Assembly (NCBI GenBank): GCA_024741835.1
Contig: JAENRP010000039.1
Coordinates: 69,774 to 133,773 of the forward strand
From: Diplocarpon mali
Lineage: Eukaryota > Ascomycota > Leotiomycetes > Helotiales > Drepanopezizaceae
DNA: 64,000 bases
Direction: 5' to 3'
Shown here: positions 54,589 to 64,000 of the stretch, piece by piece
Numbering within the stretch: the first letter of the stretch is position 1
Layout of the letters: the number at the start of each line of letters is the position of its first letter
The notes under the pieces: model-generated
Seen by the model: the letters and a program-made list of their open reading frames with translations, nothing else
Told to the model about the DNA's origin: nothing
Database searches by the model: none
Program-made: the position numbers and the translations under genes

Positions 54589-56940
54589 ATGGCAAATTCG
54601 GATTGGCCTCCCAGATCTCCTCGCGATGTCCTCATGAGTACCCCTGGAGGCCGCGACCGACTCCGGCGTATGGCGGATCGAGCCTCACCATCCCCTTCGC
54701 CTTTAAAGCGCTCAACGTTGCCCCGAAACAGGACCCAAACCATGCTCAACTCCGACGCGGAAGACGATGACGAGGATGATGAAGAGACTCTCCAGTTGCA
54801 GTTGCAGGAGATACAGGCGCGGCTCAAGCTCAAGAGGCTGCATAAGAAATCGAAGCAAAAATCGGATACCGAAAAGGAAGGCCCGCGGTCGGGTTCGGCG
54901 CAAATGAATATTTTGAACTCGATTGCAGCAAGCAGGGCACAGTCGAGGTTAGCTGGACTGAGGGAGGAACGCCATGAGAGATCCAGATCACCGTCGGAAG
55001 TACATGTGCCAGTATCACCTATACGAAGGGCGCAACCACCAACGGTTCAACGCTCACCTGGACGAGTGCTTTTGGGTATAGACAAGGGATTGAAAGGGAG
55101 CGACATATCTCTGAAAAGGGCACCGAGTCTTTGGAAAAGAGATCAGATCTCCCATGATAGACTTGCGGAACTACCCGTACAGAGGACTGGCTCCCAGGTG
55201 TGCATTCGCGCCAATAGAAAATTTTCGACGCGATGCACACCGGATGAGGATAAGCCGAAGACGTTCAGCGAACGCATGGCAGCCGTCAGAGCAGAAGAGG
55301 CTGGGAAGCAGGAGAGAGAGGCTCGTATCAAGAGGAACCGAAGTACGGGGTTTGATATAGACCATCAGAAGTTAAAGAGCTTCAAGGAGAACGCAATCGA
55401 AATCCCCGACAATTCTCGGGAAGCTCCTCAGTTCAGCAGAGATGAGGTACTAGGTACCAGATCAGGGGGTCTATCACCTAATAGAACTGCTTCCCATTTA
55501 ATTACGAATACCAGAACTACCATTACAGACTCGACGGTATCCAGGTTGATCTCACGGTCTTCGGCTTTTTCCATGAAAGATGCATCACAAAGCGCAACAA
55601 CTATGGGTAAGAAGAGTCCAGAAGTCACGGAGTCTGAATGCGAAGCGTCTCAATTCGAGCCATATTCGACTCAGCATCTCTCGAAACGTATCATTCCACA
55701 TCAGGAACTCACTCGTATGATATCTGGGAAGAAGACGTTTTTGATTCCGGATCTTTTGAAAGTGGTCAAAGGCCCCGACTTTAACGGACCGGACATAGAA
55801 GAGGATATGGTCGTGTTCGCTATTATCGCCAAGAAGACTGAGCCGAAATCACATCAACCCAATCCGAGTGTAAAGACGCAAAAGAAAGGAAAATTCATGG
55901 TAATGGGATTAACAGATCTCAAATGGGAACTCGATCTGTTCCTATTCGATACTGCTTTCGACAAGTTCTGGAAATTAACACCTGGAACAATCATAGCGAT
56001 CTTAAACCCTCTGTTCATGCCTCCGCCGAAGGGGAAGGAGGCTACTGGGAAGTTTAGTCTCACCCTGAATTCTGACGCCGACACGATTCTTGAGGTCGGA
56101 AATGCAAGGGATCTCGGCTACTGCAAGAGCGTCAAAAGAGATGGCAAGACCTGTGATACTTGGGTTGATAAAAGACATACGGAGTTCTGTGACTACCACG
56201 TCAATATAACTCTCGACAAGACCCGAACTCAGCGCATGGAAGTCAACTCTATGAATTTTGGGAAAGGTCGCTTTGGAGGTGGAGGTGGAGGAAGCGGACG
56301 CAACTTCTATGTGAAATCTTCCAGAGAAAAGGAAGAAGAGAAGAAAGTACGCTATGACCGAGAAAGTCACTCACAGATGTTCATTGCCAAGAAAAGCACA
56401 GTCAACATGCTCGACGATGTTGATTTCGACCCTGACGCTTTCCACCGCGGGTCCACGAAAGAAGAACGCATGACGAGACGAGTACTAGCCAAGGAAAAAG
56501 AGCGCAAATTGGAGAGAAAATTGGCTACCATGGGAAACGGTCAGGGCGCAGAGTACATGCGGCGCCGCGATCCAGCTGCTCAACCATGCAACGAATACAG
56601 CTCATCACAGGCCCTAAGTCCACCCGATGCAGGCAGACTCGGCCTATTAGATGGAAAAGCCGAGGATGTGGCACTCAGTCCTATCAAACGCAAACGAGCG
56701 AGTACCGTGTCTAGCATGGCGGCTGTGGGCTGGGGTTCTGATCTCACAAAACAGCTGGGCAAGATGAAGGATGGGCAGAGCGTCAGTAAAGATGGACAGC
56801 ACGTCAAGAAGAAGACGCGATTCGTGACCGAGAAAGGGATCCGGGAGGCTGGAAGAGATAGTTTTGGGGGTGAGACTGTGACTGTTGCTAATGACTGGAA
56901 TGACAGCGATGATGATGAACTTGATATTGTGAGGGAGTAG
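54589..56940 (+). CDS. MCM10: DNA replication factor Mcm10
   Basis: A single exon encodes 783 residues. Mcm10 binds the CMG helicase and single-stranded DNA and is required to start replication forks. A disordered N-terminus includes an acidic run (DAEDDDEDDEE) followed by a predicted coiled coil (LQLQLQEIQARLKLKRLHKK, about 65-85). The OB-fold begins near residue 375 (SGKKTFLIPDLLKVVKGP) and includes FMVMGLTDLKWELDLFLF. The zinc finger is near 510-536, with cysteines in YCKSVKRDGKTCDTW and the FCDYH pair. A short Gly-rich linker (about 562-570) and a charged C-terminal region with several Lys-rich nuclear signals follow. Length and motifs are complete for a fungal Mcm10. Confidence 0.95.
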   Translation: MANSDWPPRSPRDVLMSTPGGRDRLRRMADRASPSPSPLKRSTLPRNRTQTMLNSDAEDDDEDDEETLQLQLQEIQARLKLKRLHKKSKQKSDTEKEGPRSGSAQMNILNSIAASRAQSRLAGLREERHERSRSPSEVHVPVSPIRRAQPPTVQRSPGRVLLGIDKGLKGSDISLKRAPSLWKRDQISHDRLAELPVQRTGSQVCIRANRKFSTRCTPDEDKPKTFSERMAAVRAEEAGKQEREARIKRNRSTGFDIDHQKLKSFKENAIEIPDNSREAPQFSRDEVLGTRSGGLSPNRTASHLITNTRTTITDSTVSRLISRSSAFSMKDASQSATTMGKKSPEVTESECEASQFEPYSTQHLSKRIIPHQELTRMISGKKTFLIPDLLKVVKGPDFNGPDIEEDMVVFAIIAKKTEPKSHQPNPSVKTQKKGKFMVMGLTDLKWELDLFLFDTAFDKFWKLTPGTIIAILNPLFMPPPKGKEATGKFSLTLNSDADTILEVGNARDLGYCKSVKRDGKTCDTWVDKRHTEFCDYHVNITLDKTRTQRMEVNSMNFGKGRFGGGGGGSGRNFYVKSSREKEEEKKVRYDRESHSQMFIAKKSTVNMLDDVDFDPDAFHRGSTKEERMTRRVLAKEKERKLERKLATMGNGQGAEYMRRRDPAAQPCNEYSSSQALSPPDAGRLGLLDGKAEDVALSPIKRKRASTVSSMAAVGWGSDLTKQLGKMKDGQSVSKDGQHVKKKTRFVTEKGIREAGRDSFGGETVTVANDWNDSDDDELDIVRE

Positions 56941-57770
56941 TTGGGTCTTGAGACTTTTGACGGGCTAGACTGGCTTAGATACACAATTCAAGTCGGCGGA
57001 CAAAAATGCGTTTTGGTATTCTTTCGTAGAGTGGAGTGACGGTGGGATATAGGGGCCATGTGCCTCTCTATCCATCCATTGTGCCCCTATTATCATTACG
57101 TCGATAGATGAGAATACGGAGATGAGAACACCAATACTCCTTTCCTCCTATACGATCACCTTGCATATTCATTTTAACAACTCGACAGCGGAGTCCCGCA
57201 TACACAACTGTGTAGGCTAGGCAGTTCGGGATGTCAATATAAACAGACAGCCCAGGGTAGCTTCTACAACCGAAGATTTTTTATGACTACTAGTCGAAGC
57301 GCTCTCGGCAGTCAATCATCTTACAACAGTAATATATGAAGCCTCTTCCAAACACGTTTTGTTATTGCCGGAAATACCAATGAAGGTCACAAACTGTATA
57401 GACGAAGCTACTTTACTTGTGCAATTTCCCAGTCAAAGATTCCACCGGAGCCCACTACAAAAAACACAATGGCATCCCATACTCAGATAAGTCTTAGGAG
57501 TCACGTATCAACGCCACTCGAGAGCTCGGCCACCTTCCCACAAGCAAAAATATGATTGAACAAAACAAAATCGAAAATTCAGCCGGTCATATCTCCCTGC
57601 CAGTGCTAGATAAGAAATAGAGAAACTCATGACCGGCCCTTTCCACCCATTTCAATTTTTTTTTAAAGTTTAATTTTCTATTTATTGTACAAGCATTCCC
57701 CTCCTAAAGCAGCCAGCTAGCAAGGGCAGGCACAAAGCCAACAAAGTAAATAGATACAAAAAGTGATCAC
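56941..57770. other. Intergenic, no gene seen
   Basis: This is the 3' flank of MCM10 and upstream flank of nothing recognisable; a T-run near 57657 lies beyond the 3' end of the minus-strand tRNA and could mark its termination. Confidence 0.45.
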
Positions 57771-57865
57771 CTCTTCCACCAGGGCTCGAACCTGGAACCT
57801 CTCGATTTACCACTTATGCAACAATAGTAACAGTCGAACGCGCTAGCCAATTGTGCCATGGAAGA
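57771..57865 (-). tRNA. tRNA-Asn(GTT) with a 21-nt intron
   Basis: The minus strand folds into a complete tRNA. The acceptor stem is TCTTCCA/TGGAAGA with G73, as for asparagine. The D arm is GCACAATTGGCTAGCGC and the T arm CCAGG-TTCGAGC-CCTGG. The anticodon stem TTCGA/TCGAG encloses CT-GTT-A, followed by a 21-nt intron at 57807-57827 and A38. Removing the intron leaves 74 nt. GTT decodes AAC and AAU. Confidence 0.9.
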
Positions 57866-58901
57866 TTTCCTTCGCCCGTGTGCTCGCAGGCGTTGCTGCG
57901 CGAGTATATGGACGGCCGGCAGCGAGCTCTTTTTGTTCCCCAAGAGACCCGTTCTTTAGGTTGGGTTCGGAAGTGGATTTGCTACGGCGGCCACTCAGAG
58001 CCGCACGATAGCGTACTTTTGCAGATTTGCACTGCACTTTGTCGATATGGGGGATACCCCAGGCATGAGGCCCGATCAGAATCATGTCCCTTAGCCGCAG
58101 TGCCAGGTATTCTCATCATCTCTCAACACTCCGCGGTGACTCTAATTTTAATCGGCGAGTCTGCGGTTACAGATTCCTATTCGCGTAGTAACTGCAGCGG
58201 CGCCAAAAACTCGGAATCGCGTTGGCGCCGAACCTGGGGTCGCCGTAGACTCGTAGAGACAAACCCACTACCGAATCGAGCGCCCTCTATCCAAGGGACC
58301 TTTGGGCGGTGGATCTCTGGGGAGTGGTTGTTTGTCACTCTATGTTTTCTTGCATCTGTTTGTAGTTACGGTTACGAGCGCTGATTTACACTGTAGTAAC
58401 GCGGCTGCGGCTGCGGCTGCGGATGGGTCTGGAGGTTGGGGGAGGGGGGCTGGTGATATATGGCATTGGACTACTTTCTACTGAAGTTGCGGCTTCGGCG
58501 AGAGCACGGGCTTACACACACGCTTACTGCTGTTCCGAAACCTACGACGTGCGTTCGTGGGAATAAAGTCTACGAGAGGTGCAGTTCGACGTGGTGTTGT
58601 TGACTTGAAGTCAGGGCCTTCGCTTAGCCCGCTTACGACGTGATACTCACGTTTACCAATAGTCGAACCGAGCCCTTTTTAGCATTCACTCACGTCACTA
58701 TTTCAACAGCAGCGAAGATAGGGTAGAAGGCAGCCCTAGCAGAGAAGTTACCACGCGGCATCAACACGTCTCGAAGGAATGTTTTCGCGATGCTGATTTT
58801 CTCTCCCTTGTCCACTTTTTCTTACGGGGCTGTCCACGCAATGAAACAGATCAACAAAAAACCCAAACATATACGACACGAAATACGCCTATGCCACCCA
58901 T
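57866..58901. other. GC-rich intergenic stretch with a GGCTGC repeat
   Basis: No gene is supported. A GGCTGC-type repeat of about 3.5 units lies at 58401-58422, followed by G-rich sequence. A plus-strand frame at 57851-58384 overlaps the tRNA end and lacks family signal. It differs in composition from the AT-rich gaps elsewhere. Confidence 0.4.
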
Positions 58902-61900
58902 CTAATCTAAATTCTCGCTCTCATGCGCAGCCGACTTGTCCGCAATACTCACCTTTTCAGCGAGTCTGACCTCAGCAGCCTGAAGCTCCGTCTTCTCCGG
59001 CTTCAATGTCGCAGTGGAGGCCTCCAGGTCCTCTTCCTCGGCAAAGGCTCCCGGCATAACAAACGGCTCATCACTAGTCTTCACAGGCTCAAACTCACTG
59101 TTAACACCCTTGACCTCCTCCACCAGCGCGGTTTTATCGGCTTTTTCATTTTCCTCCGAATGCTTATCCTCAGCAGCCGAGGGTAGAGAAGCAGACGTTT
59201 CGGCACCAGGAGCGATTTCTAGCGGCTCGTGAACAGATTCGCCAGCAATATTTGCGGCTAGAGTAGGGGTTGCCGACTCGGTAGCTTTGGTTTCTACAGG
59301 TGCTGCAACAGGTGCAGGGTTTTGCTCTGATGCTACGAACAACTCGTCTTTCTCAGGGTCGATTTCCCAAAGTGTCGCTGGTATTGAGAAGACCAGGGAG
59401 CTCGTAGGTTGTGTGGCAGGAGGAGCGAGGCTTTTCGCAGGCGCTCTGCGAGCTGGTCCACGAGCTCTACCCTTTCGGGCATCCACTAACGGTACCTTTT
59501 CTTTGACTTTCTCTTCTTCGGGAGCCTCTTCCTTCTTAGGAGCTTGTGCGCCGATTTGCAGGCGCTTATTCAAATCAGCCATAAAGCCTCCTTGCAGTGC
59601 AGCAATCTTGCTTCCAAGAGGTCTGGAAGGGACAGGTGGCTTGGGCTTAGCGGCTGCGGCCGCTCCTGGATCCGAAACAACCGATTTAGGTGACGAGTTG
59701 GATGCTATAGTAGTCAATGGGACGTTTTCTGATGATTCCCGTGCAATCGGCTTAGCAGGTCTGGCAGGGACTTGAGGCTTCGCCTTTACTGGGAGAGGGG
59801 CCGGAGTTCCTTCAATGGGTTTTGGATGGGGACGTTCTGGTACCACAGGGTGAGCTTTCTCGGCCGATTCTGCCAATTTCGAGGATTTGGCTGGACGAGC
59901 TGGAATTTGAGGTTTCGCAACCGGAATGCTAACGGTACTATCGTCTGGCTGACTAAATATTTCTTTCTCTTCGACCTGAGGACTGGCTACCGTAGTCTGC
60001 AGTTGCAAACTATCAGGAGTATCTTCCCATATATCTCGGGATGGGAATCGCTGCTTGAGATTCGGTCTCGCCTCAGCGACGAGGTGCGATTTATGAGCCC
60101 ACGGCTTCTGCTCCTGAGGCAAGAAGCTCTCTGAAGATTTTAGTTCAAGCGACTCCTTCTCAGCAAGCTCTTCTTGTCTTTTGGCAAAAGCATGCGCAGA
60201 AAACTCATCCCCAGGCATCTCTTTCGATTCCACGTTGTCCTGCTCTTCCGGCAGTTGGGGCGTTGAGACTGTAGCAGTATATTGGAGACTGCTAGGCGCA
60301 TCCTCCCCTGAGAGCAAAAGTCATTAACAGTCTTGCAAAGCGATTTTATACATGGGAAGGTCTGATCAAACTGGAGCCTATCCTGTCAAGCTTTTCATGC
60401 GACAAGTAAAATTTCGCACTTACAGATATCTTGTGAAGGAAATTTGCGAGCCTTGAGCTCAGGCCGTTTAAGTCGATCGGCAGCAGTCACAGGCTTCTCC
60501 TGACTCGCAGCCAGCTTCTCTTCCTCCGGGAACAAAGGCTCATACTCATCCAGGTCCTCAAGCGGGGCTCCTGGTAGACGGAGGCCAGGAAGAACACCGT
60601 GGATGCTGCCAGGTCGACTCGACGGTCTGCTGTTGTTGGCACTCGATGCACTGCCGGATATGTGGTAACCCGCTTCTTCGAACGAACCGCCCCTGCGCTC
60701 GTTGAGAGGCGACACGGCCGGCTCGAGAGTCCAACCGAAAGGCTCCTTGGCAACCTCATCCGGAGCCAAAATAGGGGCATCATATTCTCCCTCACCACCG
60801 TGGCTGATCTGGCGTTCAAGCTCTTCAACGGACTCGTAGTGATCGCCTCCGTAGATTCTGCTAGGGCGGCGACCATCGACGTGGATAACATCGTCTTCAA
60901 CTTCCCTATCTAGAGTGGTGTTTGAAGGAGCATTCAGGCTTCTGGAAATAGTCTCCTCGAACTCCGCTATGCTTGGGGCATCCCCAGCAGATGACTCTTT
61001 CCTCAACGGCGATTCTACATGCACATCCGACGTATTGGAATGTGCAACATGATAGCTAGATTGCGGACGGGGAGAAGAAATACGCGAGGCGTATTCTTCG
61101 CCAGCTTGAATCCCGACTTGCTCAGATGGGGTTCCCACAAGAGGGGCATTCCCTAGATTGAATTAGATTTCTCTGAGTGATCCTCATGTGCAAAGCACAC
61201 GACTGTATTTCTTACCAACTCCAACTCCACGGCTGGCGGTATCTCGGACAATCTTGTTCAGATCCTCACTGCTCATGGCCCATTCTGGTCTGCCCTCTCC
61301 GTATTGCCCTAGCTCTTTCTTGAAAAGTTCGGGGTGCTTTTCGTAGTATGCCTTTTCGAACCGATCGTGGGGGATGACCCCATGTCCATAACGACCGCTA
61401 ATAATAATTAGTACCGATTTCAACTCACAATTTTACCAAATGAGGCAGAATTTCTGGGATGCGGCTAAGATGTACTCACTATGCATCAGGAGGAATGTCA
61501 TGGCCGCGAGAACTTGTCTTCCGACCATGTTGTCTGGGTTTTGACCCATCATTATGGAACCCAATACCAGGAGCATACGGCTGGGCCAATGGCGAAGGCG
61601 AAGGCGCCTGCACATCACCTGCATCCGGATACATAGGAACACGCTGCCCAATTTCGGGGATGCCATGATCGCTCTCTGCAGAAGACGGAGGGCGTTCCGT
61701 GCCGTTTGACGTGTTCTGGCTGGTAAAACTAGTCTTTGCTTTCAACGACCTGGTCGCAGGATCCTTATCATCTGCCGCAGACTTGCCAATACCGAAGGAG
61801 GCTGCCCGACCCGAATCCGTACGAGTGACCGCCGAAACTCTGGCCTTTGCGCTGGAGACCGGCAGAGAAGGCTTCGGAGCGTGGAGCTTGAGGTCGTTCG

Positions 61901-62279
61901 CTATATTCCGGGTTTGTGTAGTAGATTTACCCAACTGCTCCTCTGCAGAGATAGAGAAAGCCTCCGCATATTCATTTCCTTCCTGGCCAATAGATGGCAG
62001 AGTGACGCTGGGAGGACGGCGAGGCAGATCGGCAGAAGAGGGATTGGCACTCTCGTTGGCGAGGATAGTTTTACTGGCATCACTGCGGCTGGCATGGGAG
62101 GGGGTTTCGTTGAGAGGAGATCGAGCATAGCTTTCTCGAGAGGCCGAGCGCTCGAAACGTCGATTGACCGGGCGAGGAGGGACTTTCGGAAGTTCGCTGC
62201 CCAGGGAGGCCGCGGCGGCGGATTGATCCCGCTGGACCCGACTAGGACGGGGAGGCACTTGTGGTATGGCTGTCGACAT
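58902..62279 (-). CDS. AIM21: Aim21-like actin patch protein
   Basis: Exons 62279-61480, 61397-61216, 61152-60424 and 60307-58902 give 1038 residues. Yeast Aim21 acts at cortical actin patches, binds capping protein with Tda2 and tunes actin assembly during endocytosis; its loss alters mitochondrial inheritance. The N-terminus has PxxP motifs (PQVPPRPSR, PKVPPRPVN) suited to SH3 binding. The second exon holds the conserved YGRYGHGVIPHDRFEKAYYEKHPELF-type segment (about 267-300). Two copies of a short motif (FPSQDIWEDAPSSLQ and FPSRDIWEDTPDSLQ) occur, the first split by the last intron, whose splicing creates the Trp codon. Repeated KPQIPARPAK/KPQVPARPAK blocks follow, and GGFMADLNKRLQIG is a family hallmark. 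The rest is disordered and Ala/Glu/Pro-rich. Confidence 0.9.
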
Positions 62280-63122
62280 GAGGCTTGCGGGCTTTGTTGC
62301 GAGCAAAGAGAAATGCGAGGATGGCAGTCTCTGGTGTTGAGTTAGTACAGATATCAGCTATGTTCCAAGCGAGCACTGATTGAGATACGCTGTCCCGGCT
62401 TCGGCATCTATAGAAACAAGATTGGATCTATGAAGGCTGATCTGCTGTATATCTGACTGAGGTCTGCAGCTACCCTGATGACATATTGATAATATACGCC
62501 TCGGCCGTCTTTGGAACCGCAGTGTTACAACCGCCTGCTCGGCCCCAGGCCTTTGTGACCCAAGCTGTCTTGGGTACTGTGTAATATAACGGCTGCAAGG
62601 AGGGAGAGGCACAAAGATCAGACTTACATTCTATTGTCTCGGCAGTGAATGATCTCAAGGTCCTAACATTGAGGCTCGAGCTGCAGAAGTGTAGAGTTGT
62701 GTAGAGAGTAGGCAGTGTTATGTAAGTGTGTTATTCTGGAGTTTCAAAAACAAGAAATCGCGGAAGGTCGATCTGGACTTGGGGAACGAGCATTTCATAG
62801 TGAAGCAAGGCTCTATACCCTTTTCGCAGCTAAGAGCAGAGCCTTCTGCCTTGGTTCTGGCCCGCTTGGATCTGCCCTCTTTACCCCAGGCCCAGAAGCT
62901 CAACGACCTCGCCAGAAATGACGAATTATTAGCCACCTCACCAGCCGAAGAGACGCTCGAACACAGCATAACCCTCACCACTCCACAATCCCATCCGAGA
63001 ACATCATCTCTCTCGTTCGTTTACTCGAGTCATTCTCCATCCCAAAGCGCTTGCTTTTTCTCCTTCTTCGTCATCCTCCTACTCCTATACCTCGGCTTCT
63101 ATCATTCTCTAACTCTATTGTC
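62280..63122. promoter_or_regulatory. Upstream region of AIM21 and of a small plus-strand ORF
   Basis: No gene is supported between the AIM21 ATG and 63122. On the plus strand a strong pyrimidine tract runs from about 63000 to 63120, as seen before fungal transcription starts. The minus-strand frame upstream of AIM21 lacks an ATG. Confidence 0.4.
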
Positions 63123-63311
63123 ATGTCAACGCTCTCCATCCGCATCTCCACCTCTGCAATGCAGATGCAAACGATCACTCCAACCAGGCGACTCACAGCG
63201 CCACCAGAAAAGCAGGGCCCTCTGCAACCCGCAGGTCTTGATTGGAGATCCAGCCCACTACAGAAGCCGCCTGGCGCAGTGATTCGCCCCCCTCACGCCC
63301 CACCGGGATAA
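63123..63311 (+). CDS. Possible small protein (62 aa)
   Basis: An ATG directly after a long pyrimidine tract opens 62 codons beginning MSTLSIRISTSAMQMQT and ending Pro-rich before TAA. The position relative to the pyrimidine tract is what a fungal start codon would have, but the product resembles nothing I know. It may be the first exon of a longer gene or non-coding. Confidence 0.25.
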   Translation: MSTLSIRISTSAMQMQTITPTRRLTAPPEKQGPLQPAGLDWRSSPLQKPPGAVIRPPHAPPG

Positions 63312-64000
63312 AGAACTACTGTATAGCATTCCAGAACCTTACTCGTAATTGAAGTCTTCGTTGACGGTTGGCCGAATAATGTTTGCGGCTTTGTCAGTAG
63401 CTTGCCCTCAATGCATTCTCGAGAAGCTGTTTCGGCATTGCTGAATTTGCGTCATTAACCTGGTCTAGGTGTCTTCTTATAGCAGTACACCAAGTGCCTA
63501 CCTAATCAAAGGTTTCTAGACTTCTACCGTACATCAGCTTGTCTGACCATGGGTATCAAAAAGCCCGTGAATACGATATCAAATCCATGTATCCCGAACT
63601 TCTCCCTATGTTCAATTTCCGCTTCCTCGGTTGTACTAAAGATCGAAATAAATTCGATATCCTGGTTACGAAAGAGATCATCTTGGGCATCACGTCAACA
63701 GTCATAGTGACACCAAATCTGTCAAACTCTTCACCTAGCACATGACAGCCTCAGTACATGAAAAACTAAAGTAGGTAACGGTCGTTGCAGGAACAAAGCC
63801 CCTCCCCTCTCCCCTCTCCCAACCCTATGGCTTCAGTTGTGCTATCCGTGCCTACTTTGACAAGTGCATAGTCGATGAAGGAAATGTGGTGTCAGGAGAG
63901 AACAGTTGGGCTGCTATGCGGATTTCGAACAGCTCGTGACAACCTACCTCACTGTCTGGATTATTATGTGATCTTCGCCACAGGAGTAAAGCTTTGGTCA
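63312..64000. other. No gene seen
   Basis: The right edge of the window has only short frames, none with family signal. Confidence 0.45.

Noticed and set aside
57851..58384. 177-codon plus-strand frame after the tRNA-Asn
   Set aside because: It begins inside the tRNA gene at a non-ATG codon and shows no family signal.
62728..63282. 184-codon plus-strand frame upstream of AIM21
   Set aside because: Its start is not an ATG, the sequence is a pyrimidine-rich promoter read as protein, and the hydrophobic stretch comes from CTC/TTC runs.
1..64000. Biosynthetic cluster, CRISPR array or viral integration
   Set aside because: No synthase, terpene cyclase, regularly spaced repeat or viral replication gene was seen; the genes are eukaryotic housekeeping types.

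Overview
The window comes from a filamentous ascomycete (Pezizomycotina; a Leotiomycete-like fungus is my guess, not shown). The genes have several short introns, mostly 47-132 bp, with GT-AG ends and CTAAC/CTGAC-type branch sites. Both tRNA genes carry introns at the usual 37/38 position. Promoters are pyrimidine-rich, gene-poor stretches are AT-rich, and the proteins have long Ser/Pro-rich disordered tails. Coding genes were reconstructed by joining exons until the reading frame and family alignment agreed; exon coordinates are given per gene.

Left end (0-5.8 kb): a decaying region with an unrecognised broken gene on the minus strand, a D-amino-acid oxidase pseudogene whose 5' half is wrecked but whose 3' half is still readable, one uncharacterised gene, and a cluster of CACGTG palindromes next to a TATA box. 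5.8-18 kb: a Ser-rich orphan (896 aa), tRNA-Ala(CGC), a nucleolar RRM-like protein, a mitochondrial UbiB/ABC1 kinase-like protein (CQD1 type) and a 912-aa protein with two central membrane segments. 19-23.5 kb: a Pmc1-type calcium ATPase. 25-40 kb: two 276-bp miniature inverted-repeat elements in opposite orientation (274/276 identical) bracket a Sir2-type deacetylase, a FUSC/DUF2421 membrane protein and the DNA2 helicase-nuclease. 40-47 kb: the mitochondrial oxodicarboxylate carrier, a small Lys-rich protein split over four exons, and a SurE-tubulin tyrosine ligase fusion (PBY1 type). 50-57 kb: an uncharacterised protein, DUO1 (kinetochore DASH complex), RNase H2 subunit B and MCM10, the last two divergent from one 482-bp promoter. 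57.7-64 kb: tRNA-Asn(GTT), AIM21 (actin patches) and a possible small ORF.

Most genes are housekeeping. The functional theme worth noting is replication and lagging-strand maintenance: DNA2, RNASEH2B and MCM10 lie within 24 kb, and their promoters carry ACGCGT/ACGCG and CACGAAA sites like those bound by the yeast G1/S factors MBF and SBF. I found no secondary-metabolite cluster, no CRISPR array and no complete autonomous transposon. The most novel signals are the inverted pair of young mobile elements, an ODC gene with a GC-AG intron and an 11-nt exon, and the graveyard at the left end.
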